A DNA stretch of 64,000 nucleotides from a virus. The translations under genes were made by a program, and so were the position numbers. Numbering within the stretch: position 1 is the first letter of the stretch; each line of letters opens with the position of its first letter. Positions 55,159 to 64,000 of the stretch are shown piece after piece. The stretch spans positions 1 through 64,000 of the IMG/VR virus record IMGVR_UViG_3300044614_002073. One strand, given 5' to 3'. Under the pieces are notes generated by a model. That model was not told the origin of the DNA, did no database searches, and saw only the letters and a program-made list of their open reading frames with translations.

Positions 55159-57861
55159 TCAGGGTGTTGGATTTTGACCACAATCCGGAATATAAACACA
55201 CTCATATATCCACTGCCAACATTCCTGTCCTGGTCCAATGCTGACTATTTTTTTGCCAGCCAATAACGGAGTCATACAGTCAGGGCATGTGGGAATAACT
55301 TCTGGCTGCCAGCAGTCTATAATTGGCTTCGTTGGACTAGGAGTGGGTGTTGGTGTTGGACTACTCCTAGGGGTATCTGTGGGCCTATTGGTTGGAGTAG
55401 GAGTCATCTGAGCCGTGGTGGTACTAGTTGGGGTTTGTGTTGGAGTAGCTGTACGAGTAGTTGTAGTTGTTGGGGTAGTGGTTATTGTACTAGTTGGAGT
55501 TCTAGTTGGTGTGCCAGTAGGAGTTCTTGTGATTAAGTCCTTAAAGCCTACCTCAAAACATCTGTCTAATCCAACAGGAGGAGAACTAGGGGTTGGTGTT
55601 GGTAGTGGTTGAGATCCTGTGCTTGTATCTTTGATTGTGAAAATTTCTGATCTTGATATTAGACTTTGATATGCTGAATCAGAGAAAAATTCTATTTGCA
55701 ATAATTCGCTACCTTCTGTTATCTGATCAGAAGATATCTTTAATTCTAAAGAACCAGTAGAAGACGTTAAATTAATCTTTCCTCCAATTATTTTTAAATC
55801 AGTATCCTGAGCCGTAGCAATAGATCCAGTAGCATTGGTTCCGTCATTAAGTCTAGGATTAGTAGCAATTTTCCAATATATTGCTGAGCTAGTAAAATTA
55901 CGAGCTGTAAGATTTAGCGTTAAAGTTTGACCTTCGTTAATTTCATTCGATAATAAAACAGATGGAGTACCATCAACAAATGATTCTACTTCTATGAAAG
56001 GTTGGGGCGCAGCAACCGTTAATGAGTACTCACGAAAAATACTAGTAGCATTAGCACTAGATATTATAACTTTGTACATGTTTCCATTGTTTTCCAATGT
56101 CAATCCGGTCAATGACAAAGAGCTAGATGATGAGCTTGGTATATCAACATATGTTCCTGAAGATGGAGTTTTAATTTGCCATTGATAATTTAATGCTTGA
56201 GAAGGAGTTACATTAGCAGTAACAAACAAAGTGGGAGCGCTATTTCCTGTTTGATATACAATATCATTTGCAGAACCTCCTGTTATTGTAATAACTGGAG
56301 CGCCTATAGATAGCGTTATTTCTCTACTGCTAGATGTTACGGCTCCTGTTGAATCAGTTATCACAGCCCTATATTTATCGCCATTATCTGCAAAGGTTAT
56401 ATTAGTAAGATTCAATGAAGCGGGACTGCTTGTTCCTGTAGCTCCATTAATGTCTGTCCATATAGAAGAACCGGCTTCTTGTTTTTGCCATTTATAAGAT
56501 CCTGTACCATTAGTAATTGTCCAGGGCTCGTTGATAGAGACTGTTGTGCCAGACACTGGCAGAGAAATATCTACCGTACCATTGGTCCAGTTGACCGCTG
56601 TTGGAGCTAAACCATCATCAGCATAAAATTCAGAAAGAGACATTGTAGAATTTAGAATATTATTACCAGTACTAGTAATGTTTCCCTCTAAGAATAATGA
56701 TAAGCAGCCCTTAACTCCTCCCCATAGACTGTAATAGTATCCATAGTATCCTCCTCCAGCAGATGCTCCGCTATAAACTCCTAATCTTATCTGTCCGGCA
56801 GTTACTGGCGTAGATAGTTGGTATATTCTAGTACCATCAATACTATCGCTGCCAGTGTTTGCAAGAGTATCAATCAGAGTTAATGTTGGAAGAGTTATCC
56901 AGTTTTGGGCGGTTGGATCAACAGTATATTGTGCATAAGAGCTTGTTAGAATAGAGGTGTTGTTTCCTGGCTTTACTCCTATATAACTAATGAGTCGTGA
57001 ATTTCCAAATGAAGTCTTTACATATGGTGGGTAGGTGGTCGTCGCGACCGCTGTTTTTAGGGCTGTGGAGCCAAAATTATTAGTAGCTGGATCTCCATAC
57101 AAAATGTACATAGCTCTATTTCTTGGAGATGTTGCTTTGTAAGCTATATCATGTTGTCTTTGTGGTTGCGAAGTTGTTCCAATTAAGCTTAATTTAATGT
57201 AACGTATTTGTCCTATACTAGAAGGCATTGTAATGCTTAGGTCAAGATTTTTAGATAGTGGAGTATCTATAATATTGTCTTGAAAATCTAGAAAACCACC
57301 ACCGGTTATACTATACTGTATTTTGTATCTTGCAGTAGGAGAGTAACCTAAAAATTTAGGATTATCTGACGGAATCAATGATGGAAAACTATCCCCGCAA
57401 TTATTATTTGGTTTTGAAATCAAATATTCTAGCTCTCCAGATGAGCTATAAAATCCACTATCTCCTGCAATCAATTTGGTTGGTAGTGTTCCATTAACAG
57501 CTAAATAAGTAGGATCTGGAGATTCTGATGTTGAGAAATTATATATTCTAACAGAAGCAAATATGGAGTTGGTTCCAGCTAGAGAAATTATACCACCAGG
57601 ATATTCTAATGCTGTTTGGCCTTTAATTCTTAAAGTTTGAACAGTTTTAAGTGATCCTAAGTCCATAATTATGCCGGTGTCTGCTGTTGCTGTATATGTT
57701 CTTGAAGATCCATTAAAAACAGCATTGGTTGTTCCGCTAAAAATCTTAGTTGTACTAGTTAACACACTAGAATTATCAGACAATAACTCAAAAGATGGAG
57801 CAAGATATGCTGGGTCTACGCTTGTTCCCTGAGATAATGTATAAGTAGCATTAATTTTCAT
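55159..57861 (-). CDS. 900-residue modular adhesin with Ig-like, Calx-beta-like and Thr/Pro-linked Cys-rich domains
   Basis: The N-terminal 410 residues are β-rich and resemble discoidin-like jelly rolls (GIIMDLGSLKTVQTLRIKG, QIRYIKLSLIGTTSQPQ), with a second similar unit (LISYIGVKPGNN, AGQIRLGVYSG). Two Ig-like domains follow (SYKWQKQEAGSSIWTDINGA, NYQWQIKTPSSGTYVDI). A Calx-beta-like domain carries NEGQTLTLNLTARNF and ITEGSELLQIEFFSD. Then come a Thr/Pro linker (about 750-845, broken by VGLDRCFEVGFKDL) and a C-terminal Cys-rich domain (CPDCMTPLL, ECWQWIYECVYIPDCG). Discoidin- and lectin-like modules commonly bind glycans, so host-surface attachment is likely. It follows the smaller Cys-bounded proteins in the operon. 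Confidence 0.7.
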   Translation of the reverse strand: MKINATYTLSQGTSVDPAYLAPSFELLSDNSSVLTSTTKIFSGTTNAVFNGSSRTYTATADTGIIMDLGSLKTVQTLRIKGQTALEYPGGIISLAGTNSIFASVRIYNFSTSESPDPTYLAVNGTLPTKLIAGDSGFYSSSGELEYLISKPNNNCGDSFPSLIPSDNPKFLGYSPTARYKIQYSITGGGFLDFQDNIIDTPLSKNLDLSITMPSSIGQIRYIKLSLIGTTSQPQRQHDIAYKATSPRNRAMYILYGDPATNNFGSTALKTAVATTTYPPYVKTSFGNSRLISYIGVKPGNNTSILTSSYAQYTVDPTAQNWITLPTLTLIDTLANTGSDSIDGTRIYQLSTPVTAGQIRLGVYSGASAGGGYYGYYYSLWGGVKGCLSLFLEGNITSTGNNILNSTMSLSEFYADDGLAPTAVNWTNGTVDISLPVSGTTVSINEPWTITNGTGSYKWQKQEAGSSIWTDINGATGTSSPASLNLTNITFADNGDKYRAVITDSTGAVTSSSREITLSIGAPVITITGGSANDIVYQTGNSAPTLFVTANVTPSQALNYQWQIKTPSSGTYVDIPSSSSSSLSLTGLTLENNGNMYKVIISSANATSIFREYSLTVAAPQPFIEVESFVDGTPSVLLSNEINEGQTLTLNLTARNFTSSAIYWKIATNPRLNDGTNATGSIATAQDTDLKIIGGKINLTSSTGSLELKISSDQITEGSELLQIEFFSDSAYQSLISRSEIFTIKDTSTGSQPLPTPTPSSPPVGLDRCFEVGFKDLITRTPTGTPTRTPTSTITTTPTTTTTRTATPTQTPTSTTTAQMTPTPTNRPTDTPRSSPTPTPTPSPTKPIIDCWQPEVIPTCPDCMTPLLAGKKIVSIGPGQECWQWIYECVYIPDCGQNPTP

Positions 57862-57866
57862 TATAT

Positions 57867-59036
57867 TTACTCCACCGATCTAACTATAGGTTGTGATAGC
57901 CTAAATGTAGGGGACTGAGGAGGCGAGTCACAATCAACATATATGCTTAAAATATCTTTATCAATATTTGTAGCACCAATATTTAATGAAGATACTATTG
58001 TAAAAATATTATTATTTGTATTATTAACAAATTTTACCTTAGCATAAATTGAACGATTAGGCAGTTGATTTTTATTTAAATAGAAGTCTTGATTTACAAA
58101 TATAACATTTGTATCTTCAGAATCTAAATGAACGTGGTAGTCTGTATTTTTTTTAAGATTTGTGAGGTTTATAACCACGGAAACTATAGCTGTATAGTCT
58201 TCTTTGCATGTGCCGGGTTTTTGATCTAGTCTTATGGCCTTAACATTATTGTCTATAAAATTTACTTCCTGCTTGTTGATATTAAAACATTGTTCAATAT
58301 CAAATGCTATTCTTTCGAATTTAGTTGATGTAGGAGTGCTTCCTGTAGAATACCATACAAAAGGAAGGGTTTGGTCTTGTCTGGGAATAACAATATATCC
58401 CTCTTCTCTTTTCAAATAAGAAATTTGATTCAGAACATCGTTTATGCGAACGTGTCTATTAGAGATGTATGCGCCATTACTAGTTGTTGTATAAATTTTA
58501 TCTATTTTAGTAAATAGGTTGGTTAGGTCTTCTAAAAATATCCATTCATCATTTTGAGTAATATAGGCTCCTTTACCATCAATCCATACATAGACATTAT
58601 TAGGCAATACCGATATAGGCTCAACAAATATATTTGGTTTAGGAAATACTACTTCTATTTTAGTTTCTGTACCTTCTTTGGAAACTTTACCTCCGGATAA
58701 AGTTATTACTGGTGCCGAAGTATATCCAGCGCCCTCGTTGGTTATTTTAATAGATTGAATAGTTTTAGGATCGCTATTTAAAGTTACAGTTGCTGTGGCT
58801 CCTTTGCCGCCCCCTCCAGTTATAGTTACTGAAGGGGCTTCGCTATACTCTACTGTTCCTAATGTAATTTTTAGATTATTATCAGATAAAGGAACTCCAA
58901 CATCTTTTATGACAAAATCAGTTAGGCCACGAGGAGTAGACGAAGCATCAAGAATATAGGAAAATTTTAATGGCCTATCTTCACCAGTATATTCAACAAT
59001 TTGTATGCTTTTTGATATGATTTCTTCGGTTAGCAT
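57867..59036 (-). CDS. Modular late protein with a shared LPxVWY domain and Cys-bounded β domain
   Basis: 389 residues from the ATG at 59036 (MLTEEIISKSIQIVEYTGED); an in-frame ATG 11 codons upstream (59069) is possible. Residues about 60-120 contain APSVTITGGGGKGATATVTL and GAGYTSAPVITLSGG, a repeated G-x-G-Y-x-x-A-P-x-(V/I)-T strand unit common in phage fibres. About 180-240 matches the next gene's product in DKIY...LNQ...G-x-I-V-I...LPFVWY. The C-terminal region, starting at GTCKEDYTAIVSVVINLTN, is a Cys-bounded β domain found also in two neighbours. No strong Shine-Dalgarno site was seen. Probably a fibre or accessory adhesin. Confidence 0.62.
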   Translation of the reverse strand: MLTEEIISKSIQIVEYTGEDRPLKFSYILDASSTPRGLTDFVIKDVGVPLSDNNLKITLGTVEYSEAPSVTITGGGGKGATATVTLNSDPKTIQSIKITNEGAGYTSAPVITLSGGKVSKEGTETKIEVVFPKPNIFVEPISVLPNNVYVWIDGKGAYITQNDEWIFLEDLTNLFTKIDKIYTTTSNGAYISNRHVRINDVLNQISYLKREEGYIVIPRQDQTLPFVWYSTGSTPTSTKFERIAFDIEQCFNINKQEVNFIDNNVKAIRLDQKPGTCKEDYTAIVSVVINLTNLKKNTDYHVHLDSEDTNVIFVNQDFYLNKNQLPNRSIYAKVKFVNNTNNNIFTIVSSLNIGATNIDKDILSIYVDCDSPPQSPTFRLSQPIVRSVE

Positions 59037-59088
59037 TATAATATGGCCTATATTAAAAAATTTGTGCAACTACAATTAGTATACCCCA

Positions 59089-60645
59089 TTAGATGGGAGA
59101 AGCTGTTGGAGTAGGTGTTCGTTTAGGATACGTAATTCTTGCGTTTGTTGGTGTTGGTGTTGGCGTGGGATCGGGTTCACAGTAATTTTCATCACAAATA
59201 CTTAATGTAATATAAGCTATAGATGAAATATTAGTATTCAAATTTGTTAGTTTAACATACACAGTAGAGCGTACTTTGTGCTCTGTGGAAAAATATGTTC
59301 CAAATTTTTGTGTAAATTTACCAGTTGACAAGTATCCAACTTGTGGTTCAAAAAATTGATCATTTTGACCATCTGTATCTCTAGGAGATAGTTCTCCTTT
59401 ATCAAATAATCCAAATTCATAATAATAGTCACCATCCAGCAATAATGATGATGCTGTGACCGATAGATATCTCTTAACACATCCTTCACATTCGTCTACT
59501 TTGAGATAATTACCATCATCAAATGCAACGCTATGAATTGCGGGAGTCGGAGTGACAGTGGGGGTTGGTTGAGGCATATTAATAACTTTAGTGAGATTGA
59601 AACAATAATTATCTTCAGAAACTACTACTCCTGTAGTAGCATCTGTTAGTTTAAAGAATATATCATAATGTCCATTATAAGTAATGTTAATAATATGATT
59701 AATATATGATGAATCTGGCAAGCTGGCGACAGTTTGTTTTTTGGTTTCAATAACATACTTTTTATTTTTGATTGAATATTCTGATTTGTGTAATTTATCC
59801 AAACCAAGATATCCATTGTATACATATAGATCATCAATTGTATATTCAGAATTGACAATCCAAACTATAGAGCCCTCGCGCAATCCTCCAAACTTATTAG
59901 AAGCTACTGTTGATGATGATAATTGAAACTGAGATGGCCCACCAATAGTTTTTGGAGGAGAAGCAAAGTCAGACTTAATAAGATTGATTTTTGCAGCAAC
60001 ATCTACGTATTCTGGATCTGGGCAGCCTATTATATCAAGCTCCAAGATATAATCTTTAGGGTCTGACGATGCTCCAAGTCTTGAAGTCAAGACCACAGGT
60101 TGATATGTTTTAGAATTTAGATTTAAAGAATATGCTGGTTCATTATGATCCGCATCTTCTACTGTCAATCCAAGATTAATAAAATTATGTTTAGTAATAT
60201 TGCGGTCTACAACAATAGACGGTAACACATCATCATTGTATGTATACCAGACTAATGGTAATTGTGCTTGTGTTTTACAAACAATTATAACTCCTTGTCC
60301 CGGCATGATGCTATGTAGTTGATTTAATGAATTACCTGGCCCAAAAAAGCCTCGATATGATACTTCTCCATCTTTATCATCTATGGCATAAATCTTATCT
60401 ACTGCATTTAAAAAGGCTGATTGATATCTAACTAAATTAGTTCCATTAAATAAATATAAGCCGTTTTCTTTCACATCGGTTTGATTGTTTAAAAGAACCA
60501 AATCATTCGTTACAAAAGTAGCAAAATTACCAGCTACTAAATCAATATTTTTATCATATGTATAATCCGCAGATAGTCTAAATGGCTCTGAACCTTTATA
60601 TTTTGTAATTAATCTTGGTTTACTAATATAGTGTGTTTGTAACAT
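59089..60645 (-). CDS. 518-residue modular late protein with LPxVWY domain and Cys-bounded β domain
   Basis: The N-terminal domain (TNDLVLLNNQTDVKENGLYL) has the look of phage fibre-head regions with V-x-E-N-G-L-Y. Then a block shared with the 389-residue protein: DKIYAIDDKDGEV ... LNQLHSIMPGQGVIIVC ... LPLVWYTY (about 85-135). The centre is β (YILELDIIGCPDPEYVDVAA). The C-terminal part, after a TPTVTPTP linker, is a Cys-bounded β domain (VDECEGCVKRYLSVTASSLL to ICDENYCEP), and the protein ends in a second Thr/Pro tail. Likely a fibre or accessory adhesin. The start is at TAATATG, two bases from the upstream stop. Confidence 0.62.
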   Translation of the reverse strand: MLQTHYISKPRLITKYKGSEPFRLSADYTYDKNIDLVAGNFATFVTNDLVLLNNQTDVKENGLYLFNGTNLVRYQSAFLNAVDKIYAIDDKDGEVSYRGFFGPGNSLNQLHSIMPGQGVIIVCKTQAQLPLVWYTYNDDVLPSIVVDRNITKHNFINLGLTVEDADHNEPAYSLNLNSKTYQPVVLTSRLGASSDPKDYILELDIIGCPDPEYVDVAAKINLIKSDFASPPKTIGGPSQFQLSSSTVASNKFGGLREGSIVWIVNSEYTIDDLYVYNGYLGLDKLHKSEYSIKNKKYVIETKKQTVASLPDSSYINHIINITYNGHYDIFFKLTDATTGVVVSEDNYCFNLTKVINMPQPTPTVTPTPAIHSVAFDDGNYLKVDECEGCVKRYLSVTASSLLLDGDYYYEFGLFDKGELSPRDTDGQNDQFFEPQVGYLSTGKFTQKFGTYFSTEHKVRSTVYVKLTNLNTNISSIAYITLSICDENYCEPDPTPTPTPTNARITYPKRTPTPTASPI

Positions 60646-60646
60646 A

Positions 60647-61297
60647 TTATGCAGCTTCTATTTTAAGGAGACCTAATGATTGATTATTGTATAATCCAGC
60701 CTTGAAGTTTCCAACTAGCGCTTTGAAGCCCGTAGAGTCTTTGAGAATAAATTCGAAATTACTGTCCATATAATCTCCTACGATAGTAACTCTTGCTATT
60801 TCTGTAAACGTTGTGTTTGGCGATGGCGCATAAGAGAATGAGAAAGAGATAGGAAATCCTTGATTTATAGTTGTCAAAGGATTAAATCTTAATTCGTTTT
60901 CTTTATTAGTTGACAAAGTAATGCCAAATAACGACGAGGAGAATATCTTGTCTGGATATGTTTCTGGTACAGAAATAACTGCCGCAAATGTAGATGGTGC
61001 TGGCTTGCCTACGCAGACCATAGTCCCAGGATAATATACAACTTGACCAGAAACTAACTTGGTATATAAATTGCCGGTCATAGCATTAAGAACCAATTCT
61101 CCAACGGCAAGATCATCTGGACATGGATGATTGAGGGTGGTTTCGTCTCTCTTTAAGATAATTCTATTGGCAAATGGGACAAATCCTTGTGCTACAGGAA
61201 CATAGTCCGGTAGCGGTGGTGCAGTAGGTGGCTGTGGTTGAGTAGGGTTGCTGTTGTCGAACTTGGGAACTATATTTGTATATTTTGTAAATGGCAT
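60647..61297 (-). CDS. Tail-fibre-like protein
   Basis: 216 residues. A Pro-rich N-terminus (TQPQPPTAPPLPDYVPVAQG) is followed by RIILKRDETT and LAVGELVLNAMTGNLYTKL. This L-x-x-G-E-L-x-x-N-x-x-x-G-x-L-Y-x-K pattern is the classic motif found at the base of phage tail fibres and short tail proteins. The C-terminal domain is β (FTEIARVTIVGDYMDSNFEF). It is small for a fibre, so it may be an adaptor. The ribosome site AGGTGAT lies close before the ATG. Confidence 0.7.
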   Translation of the reverse strand: MPFTKYTNIVPKFDNSNPTQPQPPTAPPLPDYVPVAQGFVPFANRIILKRDETTLNHPCPDDLAVGELVLNAMTGNLYTKLVSGQVVYYPGTMVCVGKPAPSTFAAVISVPETYPDKIFSSSLFGITLSTNKENELRFNPLTTINQGFPISFSFSYAPSPNTTFTEIARVTIVGDYMDSNFEFILKDSTGFKALVGNFKAGLYNNQSLGLLKIEAA

Positions 61298-61309
61298 AAT
61301 ATCACCTAA

Positions 61310-64000
61310 TTATTGTCCAGGGGTGGGTTGTGGTTCAACACATACGTTAGTGTTACTATTGCACGAGCCCCTAAACTGAACTACTCCTCCATCAATACTA
61401 TTAAATCTATTCAATGTGTCAACATGCATTTGTTGAGCATAAACAGTTCCATACATACTAAAGTTTGCAAAGATTGGCTGCAATTTTTCTGGATTAGAGG
61501 CGCTAATCGGTAGCTCTGGCTTATCTCTGTATTTAACCAGAGATAACGGACGAGGCATATCATTATTAAAGACTAAATGTTTAGTAACGCTATTATTATT
61601 ATTTAATGCTACTACGTCTACATAGCCAAGATTACTGCCAGAGACCAGTCCATTATCGCTGTATAACAATGATTGATTTTTAATGATAACATTATTATTT
61701 TGGTCTTTTTCTCCCAACATTAAGCCATCAGTATATGTCAAACCTCTAATCGAAAAATCTGCATAAAGCGGCACTTTATCCTCTGCCGTGACTACAACAC
61801 CGCCTCCAACAACATCAACTTTCTTAGCTAGCTGTCTCTTAATAACTCTAAACTTGAAGTTACCATTACTGATTACTCCTCCTGTGCTTCTTATTATGTT
61901 CCCAATTTTATCTTCAATCATACCAAGGTTAATAGCTTTGAAAGAAATTGTGATTACTTTATCGTCTATAGTCTGCACACTAGCTTTGATATCCTGATTA
62001 TTATCATAAATAATCTCTATCACATCGCCAGTAACTACGTCTATATTGTCTTCGGCAACAGTTAATGTGTTGTCTTCTTCATCATATGAACCGTCTAGAT
62101 ATTGCCCATTAACATTATAGTTATAGTATAAAGAACTATTAATATTTTTTTCTAAAGACGGGCCTATATTATTAATACTTCTGGTTTCATATCCATATAT
62201 GAAAGGCTTGTTGCTGTTAATCTGTATACTATTAGTTGTTGTATCTGCGTATAATAAAGTTGGCACCGCAGTACCTGACTTGGCTCCGTTAATAGCAAAA
62301 TTAGTAAATTTACCATTTGCATTAAATGTTGTATCAATAAATTCTCTATTGCTAATAACAATATCAGGATTTGTACCGGGGAAGTTAAATGTCAAATATC
62401 CACCGATACTCTGAGAAATTATGGCAACATTACGTAATTCATTGCTAGAGTCTAATAGATATGATGCTTCAGAGACATTCGTTAATAGTTTATCTAAAAC
62501 GACACTAGTTCTCGAATATCTACCATTGATTGGTTCAGTCAATGCAACAGTATAAAGCCCTATGACTCTTGCTCTTTCTATGGTAGACGTGCGGACAATT
62601 TGATTCTGAACTGTTGTATCATACTTATAGTAAATACGAACTATATCATTGATATTGAATCTGCGAGTAGCGTCACCATCAATGACTACTTCTGTCGTTC
62701 CAGACTCTGGATTAACATCTACAATTCCCGCAAGGGCATTAGTATATCCATAATAGAATAGGTTCTCTGTACCATCAATATTCATTTCGTTAGGATTGGT
62801 TGGCAGAGATGACTCATTGAAATCATTACTGAAATTGTCTGTTCTATTAGGCAAAGGATTCTTTGCGAATAATAAGCTATTACGAGTTACTCCACGTAAT
62901 CTTAGTACCGGATTGGCTATGGTAGTTTCATTAGAAACATTAACCGTGTCTCTGTATAGTCTAGCGCTATCTGACTCTAGTCCTTCTAGTCCTAGATTCC
63001 CAACAGAACTAATTGGGTCGAGCACCCCCTCCGTTAGAACAACAGTAGAATCAGATGTTGACTGGGATGATAATGTATCATTTGTTGTTACTGTACCACC
63101 TAATGGTGTCCATGTGGCAAAACCGTATGCATCGGACATCAATACCATGCCTGATGTAGTTTCATATATTGGTTTGCCTTGACTATCTACAGCTTCTACT
63201 AATTTCCCTTCATTGTTGGTAGTGTAAGCTCTGCGGAAACCTTGACCTATTCTAATACCGCTGGCTCCTATCCATCCTCTTACGGTCAAATCAGCAAAAT
63301 TTATACCGCTTTGTATTGGATCGCAAGGTTCACAATCAGCAGCTATTTTTGTTGGAATCCAAGCCGGTCTATCTGTATGAATCATAAACGATCCATTAGA
63401 TGCATTAAAATAGAATGCTGGAACAGTTGTTAAGAACGGGAAGTTGGAGTCTTCTCTACCTAGTCCTGTTTTCTTCCACGAAACATACTGAGAAACATCG
63501 CCAAACAAGAACTTAGAAACTTTATCTTGTGGATACTTGGATCCTGTACCATAAATAACAAAATCTACTTCTTCTCTGTTCAAATTAAAGGCTGTCGGAA
63601 CAGTTCTTTGAATAGTAGAATATCTGAAATCAATTGGCTTGGAACCTTGTCCTCCTGTAGTATCAGAAGGATCATAATACCACCAGCTTTGATATGTCCT
63701 ACTGATACTGACTCCGGGAACAGGAGCTGCCGTACCTCCTGACATCGGCCTTATGACATCATATTGAGCACCAACTAATTCTTCGTCATATGGAGCCATA
63801 TATGGAGAAACTAGCTCATCATAATTATACTTATACTTTGGTCTCAAATAACTATTTTGACCAGCAAGATCCTTTTTAGGAATTGTAGATAATACGATTT
63901 GAGGGGCAGATACTCCACCAGGAAATAGTTTATTATCGACATCAACATCCTCGCCCCTATCTAGTTGTACGGGTTGTGATAGTTCTGCTTTTCTTCTGCC
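61310..64000 (-). CDS. Fibre or baseplate-like virion protein, 5' end beyond the window
   Basis: The frame stays open through the right edge; the TTG at 63847 is not needed as a start, because in-frame sequence continues upstream (VDVDNKLFPGGVSAPQIVLS). 896 codons are visible. YNYDELVSPYMAPYDEELVG, SQYVSWKKTGLGREDSNFPF, NFADLTVRGWIGASGIRIG, GMVLMSDAYGFATWTPL and RGLTYTDGLMLGEKDQNNNV look like a long β-structured fibre or baseplate protein, with a repeated FADLTVRG/ADFSIRGLTY/ANFSMYGTVY β motif through the length. The C-terminus has CNSNTNVCVEPQPTPGQ. It is the most upstream gene of the late operon in the window. Confidence 0.62.
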   Translation of the reverse strand, partial: GRRKAELSQPVQLDRGEDVDVDNKLFPGGVSAPQIVLSTIPKKDLAGQNSYLRPKYKYNYDELVSPYMAPYDEELVGAQYDVIRPMSGGTAAPVPGVSISRTYQSWWYYDPSDTTGGQGSKPIDFRYSTIQRTVPTAFNLNREEVDFVIYGTGSKYPQDKVSKFLFGDVSQYVSWKKTGLGREDSNFPFLTTVPAFYFNASNGSFMIHTDRPAWIPTKIAADCEPCDPIQSGINFADLTVRGWIGASGIRIGQGFRRAYTTNNEGKLVEAVDSQGKPIYETTSGMVLMSDAYGFATWTPLGGTVTTNDTLSSQSTSDSTVVLTEGVLDPISSVGNLGLEGLESDSARLYRDTVNVSNETTIANPVLRLRGVTRNSLLFAKNPLPNRTDNFSNDFNESSLPTNPNEMNIDGTENLFYYGYTNALAGIVDVNPESGTTEVVIDGDATRRFNINDIVRIYYKYDTTVQNQIVRTSTIERARVIGLYTVALTEPINGRYSRTSVVLDKLLTNVSEASYLLDSSNELRNVAIISQSIGGYLTFNFPGTNPDIVISNREFIDTTFNANGKFTNFAINGAKSGTAVPTLLYADTTTNSIQINSNKPFIYGYETRSINNIGPSLEKNINSSLYYNYNVNGQYLDGSYDEEDNTLTVAEDNIDVVTGDVIEIIYDNNQDIKASVQTIDDKVITISFKAINLGMIEDKIGNIIRSTGGVISNGNFKFRVIKRQLAKKVDVVGGGVVVTAEDKVPLYADFSIRGLTYTDGLMLGEKDQNNNVIIKNQSLLYSDNGLVSGSNLGYVDVVALNNNNSVTKHLVFNNDMPRPLSLVKYRDKPELPISASNPEKLQPIFANFSMYGTVYAQQMHVDTLNRFNSIDGGVVQFRGSCNSNTNVCVEPQPTPGQ

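Noticed and set aside
55415-55612. Val-rich + strand reading frame
   Set aside because: Same cause: complement of a Thr/Pro linker in the 900-residue gene.
63845-63847. TTG at 63847 (- strand) as start of the last gene
   Set aside because: The frame continues open to base 64000 with plausible protein sequence, so the gene is truncated by the window edge.

Overview
The window reads as part of the genome of a large, AT-rich tailed double-stranded DNA bacteriophage, probably jumbo class. It has its own replisome, nucleotide metabolism and recombination genes on the + strand, and a block of very long virion proteins on the - strand. Genes are packed almost without gaps (ATGA, GTGA and TAATG overlaps). 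Shine-Dalgarno sites and sigma70-type promoters point to a bacterial host. I cannot name the host. No tRNA, rRNA, CRISPR array, integrase or insertion sequence was seen, and no non-coding stretch exceeds about 120 bases. Both outermost genes (1-651 +, 61310-64000 -) run off the window.

Bases 1-12751 (+): a truncated gene with a possible glycosyltransferase-like core, dCMP deaminase behind a near-perfect promoter, a B12-dependent ribonucleotide reductase, a PhoH ATPase and an HNH nuclease. A run of small genes follows (zinc ribbon, two tandem paralogs, an HTH protein). Then come RecA, a Vsr-like nuclease fold, a replicative helicase, a primase and a deoxynucleotide kinase.

Bases 12750-21148 (+): a RecB/Cas4-type nuclease that seems to start at AUU. 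DNA polymerase III alpha is encoded in two separate genes (13805-15679 and 19014-20636). Between them lie a 60-residue protein, an 820-residue RCC1-containing protein that looks like a virion component, and a DEDDh proofreading exonuclease. An ssb gene with its own promoter and hairpin closes the region.

Bases 21166-30273 (+): a sugar-modification island of two GT-B glycosyltransferases, a sugar-nucleotidyltransferase-like protein, several unrecognised island proteins and a GT25-like transferase. It is interrupted by a Vsr-like HTH nuclease and a probable single-strand-annealing recombinase with a zinc-ribbon partner.

Bases 30270-64000 (-): one long late operon transcribed right to left, joined tail to tail with the early block at a shared TTAA. 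It encodes a fibre-like protein at the right edge, several modular adhesins, a probable baseplate protein and very long unrecognised virion proteins. The adhesins combine Cys-bounded beta domains, Ig-like repeats, a C-type-lectin/FGE-like domain, seven-bladed RCC1 propellers and Thr/Pro-rich linkers.

The most unusual points are the split replicase with a virion-like gene inside it, the RCC1 propellers (one apparently interrupted 3+4 by a Thr/Pro stalk), and the co-occurrence of a glycosylation island with Thr-rich virion stalks.
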